This document shows positions 35,425-44,301 of a stretch of DNA of 64,000 nucleotides, one piece after another. The notes beneath the pieces are model-generated. The model was not told the origin of the DNA. It worked only from the letters and a program-made list of their open reading frames with translations, and did no database searches. Source of the stretch: Advenella kashmirensis W13003 (GTDB lineage Bacteria; Pseudomonadota; Gammaproteobacteria; Burkholderiales; Burkholderiaceae_B); NCBI RefSeq assembly GCF_000506985.1, contig NZ_KI650979.1, positions 620,001 through 684,000 on the forward strand, read 5' to 3'. Within the stretch, counting starts at the first letter, position 1, and every line of letters starts with the position of its first letter. The translations under genes were made by a program, and so were the position numbers.

Positions 35425-36759
35425 TCATCCGGTAACAGAGACGCCCGAGGCCTTGCTCGCACGCCGTAACCGGGCAAACCACGGGGTGCTGACCGGGTGG
35501 ACGATGGCTCTTAGCGCCCGGGCATAATCCAGTGTCAGCCCCGGAGTCCAGGCCATGGTAGTGGCGCGTTTCCTGATTTGCGCAGCGATCCATAATTCCG
35601 GCATAACCAGCACCCGCAACACTTCGCGCCAGGAGCGCGCAGCCCGATCTTCGAGTGCGCCGTCCAGCGCCGCTTCCAGCGCATAGCTCACCGAGCTGGA
35701 ACAGTTCCGGTAGGTCAAGTTATAAATTTCATGCTGTCGATATTCGCTCCAGAATCGCAATAGTCCGTCCGGGTTATAGGCATGAAACTTGACCTGCCAG
35801 TTCGACGGACACCACGCTTGTGATTCCTCGCTGTAACCAGGCTGGAACAGGCCCGCAACGTCATTATCACGAGTCGCCTTCAGAATACGAAAAAACTCCG
35901 ACGGCGAACGATCAATGTCGGCTGCCGGATACAGACTGATATAGGTTTGCGGCAGCATTTCCAGCGCGGCGTGACCGGTGGAGATAACGCCATTGACGTC
36001 CACCGCCGCAATATACCGATTGATGACCGGACGGGGAACAGCGGCATTTTTTGATGAGCCTTCGGGCGTCCACACATGAACAGTTAAGGGTTCAGTCTGA
36101 GTCTCGCCTGCCGGAGCGTCCACCCGGACAGGATCGGGCCAGTTTATTTTCCGGATTTTCGGCAAAACGTCCGTTGGTATAAACAGCTCAAACACGGAGG
36201 TGCCGTCTTTCAATTGACGGGCGCGCAAATAGACATTGAGTGTGACAATACCACCTGTGATCAGGGTAATGCCGATAAAGACGGATATGGTGGCCGAGTA
36301 ATGACTGGGATACGGACCAAACATGAACAAGGCAAATACGATTTTGAGCAGTCCGATACCAAACGCGGTGCGCCAGTTGGGAAACCGGACCACCCAGGCC
36401 GATGCCATCTGCAATAGTCCCAATACGAAATAGGCCATGCCAAGAATGATCGCCAGCAATATATTACTGATTGTCTGGTTCGAGAGGATCAGAAGCGAAA
36501 TCAGAAAGAAGCCTCCTCCCTTGAAATATAGCACCGCCTTCTGTGCCCCAAGACCACTGGAAGCGACGCTGAGCGTGATCACGCTTTCGATCAGCAGCAG
36601 GATCCCGAAGAGCATGAGCGGGAAATATCGTACACCATCGAGCGCATCGATAAAAATAATGAGCCCCATGATCAGCCAGAGCAGCCCCATAATGCCCAGC
36701 AGATAGGCATGGCGACGTACGAAATTGGAGCCAAACAGCAACAGGGCAATCTGTATCAT
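35425..36759 (-). CDS. HdeD-like (DUF308) membrane protein fused to a permuted papain-like domain
   Basis: A 444-residue protein in two parts. Residues 1-185 are about seven hydrophobic segments with DUF308/HdeD character (LLGIMGLLWLIMGLIIFIDA; PLMLFGILLLIESVIT). Residues 200-444 form a soluble domain with His263 in VISTGHAALEMLPQTY and Cys353 in LTYRNCSSSVSYAL; the later part also has a Trp/Arg-rich tail. His first, Cys second is the order of permuted papain-like folds such as DUF4105 and PPPDE. Plain HdeD proteins lack this domain. I infer an acid-stress-linked membrane protein with a hydrolase or transferase tail; activity is unproven. Confidence 0.72.
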   Translation of the reverse strand: MIQIALLLFGSNFVRRHAYLLGIMGLLWLIMGLIIFIDALDGVRYFPLMLFGILLLIESVITLSVASSGLGAQKAVLYFKGGGFFLISLLILSNQTISNILLAIILGMAYFVLGLLQMASAWVVRFPNWRTAFGIGLLKIVFALFMFGPYPSHYSATISVFIGITLITGGIVTLNVYLRARQLKDGTSVFELFIPTDVLPKIRKINWPDPVRVDAPAGETQTEPLTVHVWTPEGSSKNAAVPRPVINRYIAAVDVNGVISTGHAALEMLPQTYISLYPAADIDRSPSEFFRILKATRDNDVAGLFQPGYSEESQAWCPSNWQVKFHAYNPDGLLRFWSEYRQHEIYNLTYRNCSSSVSYALEAALDGALEDRAARSWREVLRVLVMPELWIAAQIRKRATTMAWTPGLTLDYARALRAIVHPVSTPWFARLRRASKASGVSVTG

Positions 36760-36808
36760 GACAGGCTCCGATATTCAGGGAAATGAACCGGGAAAGCCGC
36801 TATTTTTT

Positions 36809-38080
36809 TCATGACATCCCCCCGCGCTGAATAATCCAGGTTCCGACCAGCAGCGGGCCGCCCGAGTCACTGATGAGCGTCGGCTGCGTTGCGCGCACGC
36901 CCATCCACCTGGACGCTGCCGATTGCAATCGAAATGCAGTAGCGCCAGGCAAGTGCGTCATATCACCACCCGAAGCCAAAAGCGCCGCCAGCGAACTACG
37001 ATCATCCGGATGCACAAGGCCCAGGATATGGGCAGCATTGCTCATAGCCTCACGATCAATACCCAGCATTTCATGAATGGGACCATCCCAGTCCACTCGC
37101 CCGCTCGCAATGTGCTGCCGGTACATGAATGCTGCCTCCTGGTCTGCCGCCTGCGTCCTGCCATAAGGTCTGACGCTGTGGGTAAATACCCGCAGGAAAA
37201 CAATTAGTAATGCCGTGCCCACCAGATAGCATTGCGCCAGCATGAGTGATTCGCCAGGTCGAAGTGATTTAAGAAAGAACGGCCCGGTGCCTTCCGACGA
37301 ATGGTAAATGACGATTGCGCCCAGGCACAGCAAGGCCAGCGAGCCCAGGCGATTGCCACCGGAAATGGCAACAATAACAGCCAGCGCGATCGGGATCGCC
37401 GTTTGGGCAAACACCCATGTGGCCCGCCATGGCGCCTGGCTATGCGCCATCTCCAGCCGCTCCGAATCGAAAATCAGCCAGGCACCGATGACCATCAACA
37501 CAAATGCAATCACGCTGATAACCATGGCTCGCGCACTGCTAGTCGAGCCGCCCAGTTGAAATCCGCGCAACCCCATGATCACGGCCGTCAGATATAAAAC
37601 GCCCGAGACATGGGCGCCCCACCATACCCAAACCAGATTGCCGAACGGTGCATTGTCAAACATCGCCAGTCCCCCTACGCCCAGGACGGCAGCGAGCGCA
37701 CTGACCACCAGCGTTGCGACGATCCAGCGCAAAACAATCTGCAAATCATCCTTGAGCTGTGCGTAGCGTCTTACCAGCCAGGCTGTTGCCATATCTGCGG
37801 CCATATTAATGACCGAGAGCGCAAGCGCAATGGGAATATCGTGACTGAACTGAAAATCGACTATCAGGTGTCCAATCAGGAACATCGCCAGCAGCCACGG
37901 CCAGCGCCGGTACTCATTGACCAGAAAGGCCGCAACGCCAATGCCCGCAGGGAACCAGACAAACCCCACGTGATCCAGTGGATCGTCCAGTGTGAGGGAA
38001 ACATAGGTTGCGATGTAATAAAGCACAGCCCAGCCCAACAATGAGGCGGCAACACGTAATTTAGACTCAAGCACGGGCAT
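36809..38080 (-). CDS. MASE1-domain membrane sensor with PAS domain and no output domain
   Basis: A 423-residue protein when started at the ATG at 38080 (GGGGAC just before it); the frame is open to 38410 but that stretch has no family character. Residues about 1-300 form the eight to ten transmembrane segments of a MASE1 sensor (HVGFVWFPAGIGVAAFLVNE and YRRWPWLLAMFLIG). Residues about 320-423 look like a PAS fold (DWDGPIHEMLGIDREA; ILGLVHPDDRSSLAAL; TAFRLQSAASRWMGVRAT). It ends at GTWIIQRGGMS. MASE1 proteins usually end in GGDEF/EAL, histidine kinase or phosphatase domains; none follows, also not in other frames. Its start lies 230 bases from the phasin gene's stop. Confidence 0.8.
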   Translation of the reverse strand: MPVLESKLRVAASLLGWAVLYYIATYVSLTLDDPLDHVGFVWFPAGIGVAAFLVNEYRRWPWLLAMFLIGHLIVDFQFSHDIPIALALSVINMAADMATAWLVRRYAQLKDDLQIVLRWIVATLVVSALAAVLGVGGLAMFDNAPFGNLVWVWWGAHVSGVLYLTAVIMGLRGFQLGGSTSSARAMVISVIAFVLMVIGAWLIFDSERLEMAHSQAPWRATWVFAQTAIPIALAVIVAISGGNRLGSLALLCLGAIVIYHSSEGTGPFFLKSLRPGESLMLAQCYLVGTALLIVFLRVFTHSVRPYGRTQAADQEAAFMYRQHIASGRVDWDGPIHEMLGIDREAMSNAAHILGLVHPDDRSSLAALLASGGDMTHLPGATAFRLQSAASRWMGVRATQPTLISDSGGPLLVGTWIIQRGGMS

Positions 38081-38261
38081 ATGTCCCCAACTGATACTGG
38101 TAATATTTTGCAATAAATGAAATATATCACGGACGTGATGACAGGAGAATAGCGCGCAGGGTGTGCGCCAAGCATTTTCACCGACTGAGGAGAAACGGCC
38201 CGGTGACACGGGCGTATTGAATGAGGTTAATTGCCAGGCTTTGACCGGGGAGCTATATATT

Positions 38262-38295
38262 GAATTCAGGCGGCGCTTGCGGCTGCCTGAATTCG
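38262..38295. repeat. Stem-loop downstream of the phasin gene
   Basis: GAATTCAGGC and GCCTGAATTC (ten bases, perfect) flank a 14-base loop that can itself pair partly. It lies after the stop of the minus-strand phasin gene. No good T-run follows on that strand, so it is a possible weak terminator or mRNA stabiliser. Confidence 0.5.
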
Positions 38296-38309
38296 AGCGA
38301 CAACCGGAC

Positions 38310-38744
38310 TTATCCTGATTTTTTCTGCACCATATCCCGGATTTCCTGCATATGTTGTGCCGCGCGCTCACTGATGCTGGCCATCGCTTCAGATTGGGAT
38401 TGTCGCGCAATGTCGGCCAACTCCTTCATATCGGCCAGAGCCTTTTCGTAGGCTTTGCGGGCCAGTTCAGTTTGTGCAGCCGGATTGGTACCGGCAGTGC
38501 CTACTGCTCCCTGAATGTCCGTCATGGCCTGCCGGAACATCTCCGTCTGTTTGTTCGCCAGTGCCTGCATGCCGTCATACACTGCCTTGTTGGCCTGCAC
38601 CAGCGCTTCCACGTCTTTTCGGCGCGCATCGGCCATCGCAGCCAGGTCCAGTCCGGGAACCTGGAACTGCTCGTACATTTTGCTCAGCTCCGTAAAGGGG
38701 TTATGCCCCTCTGTGTTTGTGTTGTCTTGCGTGCTTTTAGCCAT
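38310..38744 (-). CDS. Phasin family protein
   Basis: A 144-residue, almost all-helical protein with the phasin domain (LDLAAMADARRKDVEALVQA; ANKQTEMFRQAM; MKELADIARQSQSEAMASIS) and heptad-like spacing. Phasins coat polyhydroxyalkanoate granules and control their size. No phaC or phaR gene is in the window. It lies between the MASE1 sensor gene and the homogentisate dioxygenase gene with no operon link. Confidence 0.9.
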   Translation of the reverse strand: MAKSTQDNTNTEGHNPFTELSKMYEQFQVPGLDLAAMADARRKDVEALVQANKAVYDGMQALANKQTEMFRQAMTDIQGAVGTAGTNPAAQTELARKAYEKALADMKELADIARQSQSEAMASISERAAQHMQEIRDMVQKKSG

Positions 38745-38856
38745 GGCCTGTCTCCTTGAGAAATAGAAATTACCGCAGTGAAGCTGTCATTAAATTAGCA
38801 TGAATTGACTACAGCAGTGAGAACGCCTGGAGTAAAAACAACAACCTTCCATCCGC

Positions 38857-40212
38857 TCAAGGCTTGAACTGGTCTTTCAGGCCCATCCAGCAGTCAATGT
38901 AATTTTTTTCAAGTTCGGGTCCCTGCATTGCAAACTGCGTCGGCACAAACCGGTAACGGCTCTCGAACATGAATGCGAGTGTGTTATCCAGTTTTTGCGG
39001 CTGCAACTGCGCGTTCGTTGCCTTGTCGTAGGACGACTCGTCCGGACCGTGCGGCACCATGCAATTATGCAAACTGGCTCCGCCCGGCTTAAAACCACCG
39101 GGCTTGGCATCGTACTGGCCATACACCAGGCCCATAAATTCGCTCATAAAATTGCGATGAAACCACGGCGGACGGAAGGTGTCTTCCATCACCAGCCAGC
39201 GCGGCGGGAAAATCACAAAATCACAATTGGCTGTGCCGGGGGTGTCGCTCGGTGATGTCAACACGGTAAAGATGGACGGATCGGGATGATCGTAGCTGAT
39301 GGACCCAATCGTCATAAAATGCGCCGTGTCATATTTTACCGGACTCAGATTGCCGTGCCAGGCAACGACATTAAAGGGAGAACTGTGTAACGGTACGCGC
39401 CAGAAGCGTCCGCCAAACTTGCGGATCAGTTCGTACTCTCCATCCGTTTCCTCATAGGCCGCCACCGGCGCCAGGAAATCCCGGGCATTGGCCAGCCCAT
39501 TGGAGCCGATGGGGCCGAGCTCCGGCAATCGAAAGTGTGCACCGTAGTTCTCACAGACGTAGCCTCGGGCTGGTTCCCCGGCATCAGACAATGAGTCGAT
39601 TTTGAACGCCACGCCACGAGGAATAATGACAATTTCCCTCGGCTCGACCTTCAGCACGCCCATTTCGGTTGTGATTCTCAACGCCCCCAGCTGCGGCACA
39701 ATCAGCATTTCACCATCCGCATTCACAAAGGCACGGCGGTTCATTGAACGATCGAGAATATAGATGTGGATGGCAAGGCCGCTTTGTGTATCGACGCTGC
39801 CATTGGCGGCAACCGTACGCATACCATCAATAAAATCGGCCTGTGGATGGTCATTCACCCAGGGGGACCAGCGAAGCGGCTCGGGCGGCAACGCCACTGA
39901 CGGGTCCGCTCCCGACTGCCAGAAAGCGTGTTCATAACCCTCATAGCGGCCGGCCACTACGGACGGTTGCCGGCGATACATCCAGGTACGACGGTTTTCA
40001 TGCCGCGGTGCCGTGAATGCCGTTCCCGAAATCAGCTCGGTATACAGGCCATGAGGGCCGTGTTGCGGATTGTTTCGCCCCACCGGTAACGCGCCATCGA
40101 TGGCCTGGCTGGCGTATTCGTTGCCAAAGCCGCTTTGATAGCTCAGCGCCTCGTCGCTGTCGGACGCAACGCCTGAAGGTTGCGCTCTCGTCTTTTGATT
40201 ATTCTGCGTCAT
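38857..40212 (-). CDS. hmgA: Homogentisate 1,2-dioxygenase
   Basis: A 451-residue iron enzyme that opens the ring of homogentisate to maleylacetoacetate in tyrosine and phenylalanine breakdown. Recognisable segments: [56 protein letters not shown], and [20 protein letters not shown] with iron-binding histidines and glutamate in these. The frame is open to 40254; the ATG at 40212 with GGAG eight bases upstream is preferred. Fumarylacetoacetase and maleylacetoacetate isomerase genes are not adjacent. Confidence 0.96.
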   Translation of the reverse strand: MTQNNQKTRAQPSGVASDSDEALSYQSGFGNEYASQAIDGALPVGRNNPQHGPHGLYTELISGTAFTAPRHENRRTWMYRRQPSVVAGRYEGYEHAFWQSGADPSVALPPEPLRWSPWVNDHPQADFIDGMRTVAANGSVDTQSGLAIHIYILDRSMNRRAFVNADGEMLIVPQLGALRITTEMGVLKVEPREIVIIPRGVAFKIDSLSDAGEPARGYVCENYGAHFRLPELGPIGSNGLANARDFLAPVAAYEETDGEYELIRKFGGRFWRVPLHSSPFNVVAWHGNLSPVKYDTAHFMTIGSISYDHPDPSIFTVLTSPSDTPGTANCDFVIFPPRWLVMEDTFRPPWFHRNFMSEFMGLVYGQYDAKPGGFKPGGASLHNCMVPHGPDESSYDKATNAQLQPQKLDNTLAFMFESRYRFVPTQFAMQGPELEKNYIDCWMGLKDQFKP

Positions 40213-40524
40213 CCCGTATGCTCCATGTGTTCCGTGCACTTCACTTTTGATCAAAACTGCCGATGATTCATGCTCAAAGTATAACGCACCGACTACGCCA
40301 ATTGGTTTTGCAGATCACATATGTACGGTGCCGTCTTGGGTGAAAACACGACTCGATGTATACAGGGGCTCTATAGCCGGCGATTGGACGGTATTACGAT
40401 TGGATAATAATGGCATATTGCCGTCATCTGAACATGGAATCTGAACTACAGTAATGGGTATCAGCGTACTTCACAGTAAGGCTTATCTGCCTTACTATTT
40501 GAGACTTCAGAAGGAGATATAGCC
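40213..40524. other. Intergenic region between hmgA and the VapBC-like pair
   Basis: Holds the promoters of the divergent hmgA and antitoxin genes. The segment at 40440-40510 contains short inverted stretches (TACTGTGAAG-like CTTACTG/CAGTAAG near 40475-40495) that might be the antitoxin's autoregulatory site. No gene seen. Confidence 0.4.
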
Positions 40525-40782
40525 GTGACGACTTTAACCATTACTGCAAAAGGACAAGTCACTCTGAAGCAGGCGTTGTTGAAGCATCTGGGCGTAGAAC
40601 CCGGGCAGAAAATCAACGTTGATACGCTTCCCGACGGCCGCGCAGTCATCCAGGCAGCGGAAACCAGCAATAATATTGCTGACGCTTTTGGAATTTTGAA
40701 AAGTAAAAACAAGCAGAGCGTGAGCCTGACGCTCGAAGAGATCGACCTCCTCTCCCGTCAGGGCTGGGCAGGTGAAAAATGA
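40525..40782 (+). CDS. AbrB/MazE-type antitoxin (VapB-like)
   Basis: An 85-residue protein with an N-terminal AbrB swapped-hairpin domain (TTLTITAKGQVTLKQALLKH then LGVEPGQKINVDTLPDGRAV). The C-terminal part (SLTLEEIDLLSRQGWAG) should cover the toxin's active site. It starts at GTG with AAGGAGATATAGCC in front. It overlaps the PIN-domain toxin gene by four bases, the standard layout of a type II toxin-antitoxin operon, and would repress its own promoter. Confidence 0.9.
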   Translation: MTTLTITAKGQVTLKQALLKHLGVEPGQKINVDTLPDGRAVIQAAETSNNIADAFGILKSKNKQSVSLTLEEIDLLSRQGWAGEK

Positions 40783-41180
40783 AATTGACTGTCGATACAA
40801 ACGTCGTGCTGCGTTATCTGCTAGATGATGACGAGAATCAGGGTGCAGTCGCTCGCAAAGCGATGCAGACGGCAACTCGGATTGTCATACCGTTACCCGT
40901 ATTGTGTGAAACCGTATGGACGCTGTCTCGCGGCTACAAGATGAACAATATTGATATCGCCAACGCACTCAAACTCCTGATTGGAGCGGAAACGGTCAAA
41001 GTAGACCGCCCCGCCGTCGATGCGGGATTACAAATGCTACAAACTGGCGGAGATTTTGCGGGCGGCGTCATTGCCTATAATGGTCATTCTCTAGGCGGCG
41101 AGGTATTCACTTCTTTTGATAAGAAAGCCATTACCCGGCTCAAAAACCTGGGCATCATTAAAACTCGACTATTGTCCTGA
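40779..41180 (+). CDS. PIN-domain ribonuclease toxin (VapC-like)
   Basis: A 133-residue PIN protein. The acidic residues that bind Mg are all there: Asp6 in LTVDTNVVLRYLL, Glu44 in VLCETVWTL, Asp92 in GGDFAGGV and Asp114 in SFDKKA. VapC toxins cut tRNA or rRNA until bound by VapB. All active-site acids intact, so the pair appears functional. Its start overlaps the antitoxin stop by four bases. Confidence 0.9.
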   Translation: MKLTVDTNVVLRYLLDDDENQGAVARKAMQTATRIVIPLPVLCETVWTLSRGYKMNNIDIANALKLLIGAETVKVDRPAVDAGLQMLQTGGDFAGGVIAYNGHSLGGEVFTSFDKKAITRLKNLGIIKTRLLS

Positions 41181-41393
41181 TCCTCGTTGTACCTACAATA
41201 CTGACACGAAAAACCAGCCGTGCTACTCCCATCGCATTCAAGCGCAAGGAACGGGGTGCCACCCATTTGGAATCGCAGTATATTCACATCAGCCGTTTGT
41301 ATCAGGAAACGGATGTGAAACATCAGATAATCGATATTGACCTTGTCACAACGAGACCTGCGATCTCACGCCAATATATTGGGAGAATTCAGA

Positions 41394-41885
41394 ATGACCT
41401 ATTCATACACCATTATCCCCTCTCCTGTGGGGGAGCTCACTCTCGTCGCCAGAAACAACGCACTGGCCGCCATTTTGTGGGAAAACGACCGGCCAGGCCG
41501 TGTCAGACTCGGCACCATGCAGCGTGAGGATACTCACCCGGTACTGCAAAAAACGCAGCAACAGCTCAACGAATATTTTGCCGGCAAGCGGAATCGTTTT
41601 GACCTGACCTTGAATATGGACGGTACGCCATTCCAGAAGAAAGTGTGGGCACGATTGCTGGACATCCCCTTTGGTCAGACATGCAGTTACGGCCAGATTG
41701 CCGAAGAACTGGGCAATCCTGCCGCGTCCCGCGCGGTTGGCGCGGCCGTGGGGCGCAATCCCATTTCCATCATTACCCCCTGCCATCGAGTCCTCGGCAG
41801 TACGGGCAAGCTGACAGGCTTTGCCGGTGGTCTGCACGCAAAGCAGACACTGCTTGAACTGGAGCACCAGCACGCGGCAGCCTGA
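41394..41885 (+). CDS. ogt: Methylated-DNA--protein-cysteine methyltransferase
   Basis: A 163-residue suicide enzyme that takes the methyl group from O6-methylguanine. The acceptor cysteine is Cys130 in ITPCHRVLGS, preceded by the helix-turn-helix and arginine finger (SYGQIAEELGNPAASRAVGA). The start at 41394 has GGGAG upstream; the longer frame lacks a site. Ogt or Ada C-terminal type cannot be separated cleanly but absence of an Ada N domain favours ogt. Between VapC and the convergent M20 peptidase gene. Confidence 0.93.
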   Translation: MTYSYTIIPSPVGELTLVARNNALAAILWENDRPGRVRLGTMQREDTHPVLQKTQQQLNEYFAGKRNRFDLTLNMDGTPFQKKVWARLLDIPFGQTCSYGQIAEELGNPAASRAVGAAVGRNPISIITPCHRVLGSTGKLTGFAGGLHAKQTLLELEHQHAAA

Positions 41886-41905
41886 CATGGCGTGCTCGAA
41901 ATACT

Positions 41906-41936
41906 TTCAGGCCATGCTCAAAGTGCATGGCCTGAA
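41906..41936. terminator. Perfect 12-base-pair hairpin between convergent ogt and peptidase genes
   Basis: TTCAGGCCATGC, loop TCAAAGT, GCATGGCCTGAA. It follows ogt on one strand and the M20 peptidase gene on the other. T-runs are weak on both sides, so it is a probable bidirectional terminator or transcript-end stabiliser. Confidence 0.5.
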
Positions 41937-42016
41937 TAACACCTCATCGCAGAAAACGGCCAGAAAGATAAACAGAAGCACCTCCTGCTCTTTCCGCGCG
42001 GCTGCCATGGTGACCG

Positions 42017-43315
42017 TTAAGGCGCCAGTTTTCCTTCCGATAAATCCATGATCATGCGGGTTGCCAGATAAAGACGCGGCACGATTGTCGGAATTTGCAC
42101 GTACTCGGCATTGTTCGAGTGGGCGCCAAACCCGCTCAAGCCAAAGCCCTCAACCACACCTCCGCGGCTTTTGACTGCAGCAAAGGCCGCATCGGTGCCG
42201 CCCCCCGTGGCCTTGTCAGCCACACTCATGTCCATATCAAGTTCATCCTTGTAGATGCTTTGGGCATGCGCGGCCAACTTGCGGCCAATCTCGCTGGCTT
42301 CCAGCGGCGGACGGCGCACTTCGAATTTAAGTTCGACTTTACTGTCAGGCAAGAGTTTGTTTTTGATTTTTTCCTGCATGGTTTTTTCCAGTGCATCAAA
42401 ATCCTGCACTTTCAAGGCACGCGCATCGGCCTGGGCCGTGGCTTCAGGCGGGATCATATTGCGTACCGTACCGACTTTGGCCAGCGTCCAATTCAATTTA
42501 AGGCCTTCATCGGGCTTTGACAAGTCTTTCATTTGCAATACCTGATGCGCCAGTTCATACAATGAATTGACGCCGCCCTCCGGTCTGGCTCCCGCATGAG
42601 AAGATTTGCCGTGCACTTTCAAATACGCGGCGCCAATACCGCTGGTAGCCAGCCGCACGCCCCCATCCTTGCCACCGCCCTCAAAAGAAAAAACGGCATC
42701 CTGGTCTTCGGCAAATTGAGTGATCAGCGCGCGAGCACCTGGCGAACTGATTTCCTCATCGGAATTGAAAACGACAGTCACCGTGCCAAATTGGCGGTAG
42801 TCCATTTTCTTGAGCAATTGCACCACATGCAAAATCGCCGCCACACCCTGTTTGTCATCTGCAATACCCAGACCATATGCCTTATCACCATCTACCCGGA
42901 AAGGCTGATCTTTCAAGTCCCCTTTCTGATAGACGGTATCCAGATGGGCAATCATCATGATCTTTGACTTGCCCGAACCCTTGATGGTTGCATGCACCAC
43001 AGGTCCCGTTTTTTCGGGCGTATCGTCCATGCGATAAACGTCTTTGGGTTCGATGATTTCCGTTTCCGCGCCCAGTTGCTTGAGCCTGTCGGCTGCAAAC
43101 TGGGCAATTTTCGTCACGCCTTCGATATCTTTGCTGCCCGATTCAATATGCACCAGGTCTCGCAGGGTATCCAGATACGCTTGCTGCTCGCTTTTGGCCA
43201 GATCATGCACCTTTGCTACAGGCGCGGCCAGCGCGGCGCCTGTAGCAAAAGCCAGTATCGTGCCAGTGGCCAGTTGCCACGCTGTCATGGGTAGCGCACG
43301 GGGTCTCAGTTTCAT
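42017..43315 (-). CDS. M20 zinc carboxypeptidase (glutamate carboxypeptidase/CPG2-like)
   Basis: A 432-residue exported peptidase. Signal peptide to about AALAAPVAK, then the M20 catalytic domain: IMMIAHLDTVYQKG (His and Asp), YGLGIADDKQG (bridging Asp), FNSDEEISS (two Glu), and the final Zn histidine in SGFGAHSNN. The dimerisation domain lies between. It resembles Pseudomonas glutamate carboxypeptidase, which removes glutamate from folates and from peptides. The start is the ATG at 43315 with AGGAGGAGA just upstream; the frame extends to 43393 without a site. Alone in its operon. Confidence 0.9.
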   Translation of the reverse strand: MKLRPRALPMTAWQLATGTILAFATGAALAAPVAKVHDLAKSEQQAYLDTLRDLVHIESGSKDIEGVTKIAQFAADRLKQLGAETEIIEPKDVYRMDDTPEKTGPVVHATIKGSGKSKIMMIAHLDTVYQKGDLKDQPFRVDGDKAYGLGIADDKQGVAAILHVVQLLKKMDYRQFGTVTVVFNSDEEISSPGARALITQFAEDQDAVFSFEGGGKDGGVRLATSGIGAAYLKVHGKSSHAGARPEGGVNSLYELAHQVLQMKDLSKPDEGLKLNWTLAKVGTVRNMIPPEATAQADARALKVQDFDALEKTMQEKIKNKLLPDSKVELKFEVRRPPLEASEIGRKLAAHAQSIYKDELDMDMSVADKATGGGTDAAFAAVKSRGGVVEGFGLSGFGAHSNNAEYVQIPTIVPRLYLATRMIMDLSEGKLAP

Positions 43316-43450
43316 GTCTTCTCCTCCTGAAATGAACTCACTGTCAGTAAAATATTTTTCCAACAGTTTACCGATGTTGACAGAAGACATCATCCCAGAT
43401 TCTCATCCGAGGTGTAAAAAAAACCTGCCGGACAAAAAACTGCGCTGTCG

Positions 43451-44140
43451 CTACCCCCGCCGATCACGCAACAGGGTAATGACTGCTTCGGCCACGCCCA
43501 CTGAAGAGGCCGGATTCTGTCCGGTCACAAGCCTGCCGTCCACCACCACATGTGGCTGCCAGTCGTGGGCGCTGGTGTAGCGCGCGCCATGATCCTTGAG
43601 CATATCCTCTACAAGAAACGGCACCACCCCCGTCAGCCCTACCGCGTGTTCTTCCGCGTTACTGAAGCCAGTCACGTTTCGACCGTTGACCAGAAATGTT
43701 CCATCCGGCCCTTTCACATGCCGAAAGACGGCGGGTGCATGACAGACAGCAGAGACGGGCTTGCCACTGTCATGAAAATCACCAATCAATCCCATGACAT
43801 AACCGTTTTCGGCCAGATCCCAAAGCGGCCCATGACCACCGGGGAAAAACACGGCGTCAAAGCCGTCGGCCTTGATCTCGGCCAGTCGCGTCGTTGCCGC
43901 CAGCGCCGCCTGTGCGTGCGCGTCGTTTTTGAAGCGTCGGGTGGCCCGGGTCTGTGCATCGGGCGCATCGCTTTTCGGATCAAGCGGCGGCTGTCCTCCC
44001 AGCGGCGAAGCCAGCGTTACCCGTGCGCCCGCGTCAAGGAACGCGTAATACGGCGCGGCAAACTCCTCGAGCCAGAACCCCGTTGGTTTCCCGGTTGAAC
44101 CAAGTTTGTCGTGCGAGGTGAGTATCATCAGAATATTCAT
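43451..44140 (-). CDS. DJ-1/PfpI-family protein (type 1 glutamine amidotransferase-like)
   Basis: A 229-residue protein with the nucleophile elbow SAVCHAPAVF (Cys133) and Glu in the N-terminal GFWLEEFAAPYY, as in Hsp31/HchA-like and ThiJ/PfpI proteins. VFFPGGHGPLWDLAENG is typical of the family's glyoxalase III/deglycase group. It may break down methylglyoxal or act as a stress chaperone. The start at 44140 has GGAG ten bases upstream (44152 also possible). Confidence 0.88.
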   Translation of the reverse strand: MNILMILTSHDKLGSTGKPTGFWLEEFAAPYYAFLDAGARVTLASPLGGQPPLDPKSDAPDAQTRATRRFKNDAHAQAALAATTRLAEIKADGFDAVFFPGGHGPLWDLAENGYVMGLIGDFHDSGKPVSAVCHAPAVFRHVKGPDGTFLVNGRNVTGFSNAEEHAVGLTGVVPFLVEDMLKDHGARYTSAHDWQPHVVVDGRLVTGQNPASSVGVAEAVITLLRDRRG

Positions 44141-44301
44141 CACGTTCTCCATGCGAAGGGTTCTGCCATCTTATCATTGCAATTGACATTTCCTGCGAAA
44201 TAGATGACGGCGTCGACGGCAGATGTCGTCAAATTCCTGAAAGATATCGCCTCTACAATACAGTTAATCAAATCGTTCGCCCTGCGACGACTGGAGCCAT
44301 C

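Noticed and set aside
38081-38410. 110-residue N-terminal extension of the MASE1 gene, up to 38410
   Set aside because: The extension overlaps the phasin gene's stop region, has no membrane or family character and no ribosome site; the ATG at 38080 does.
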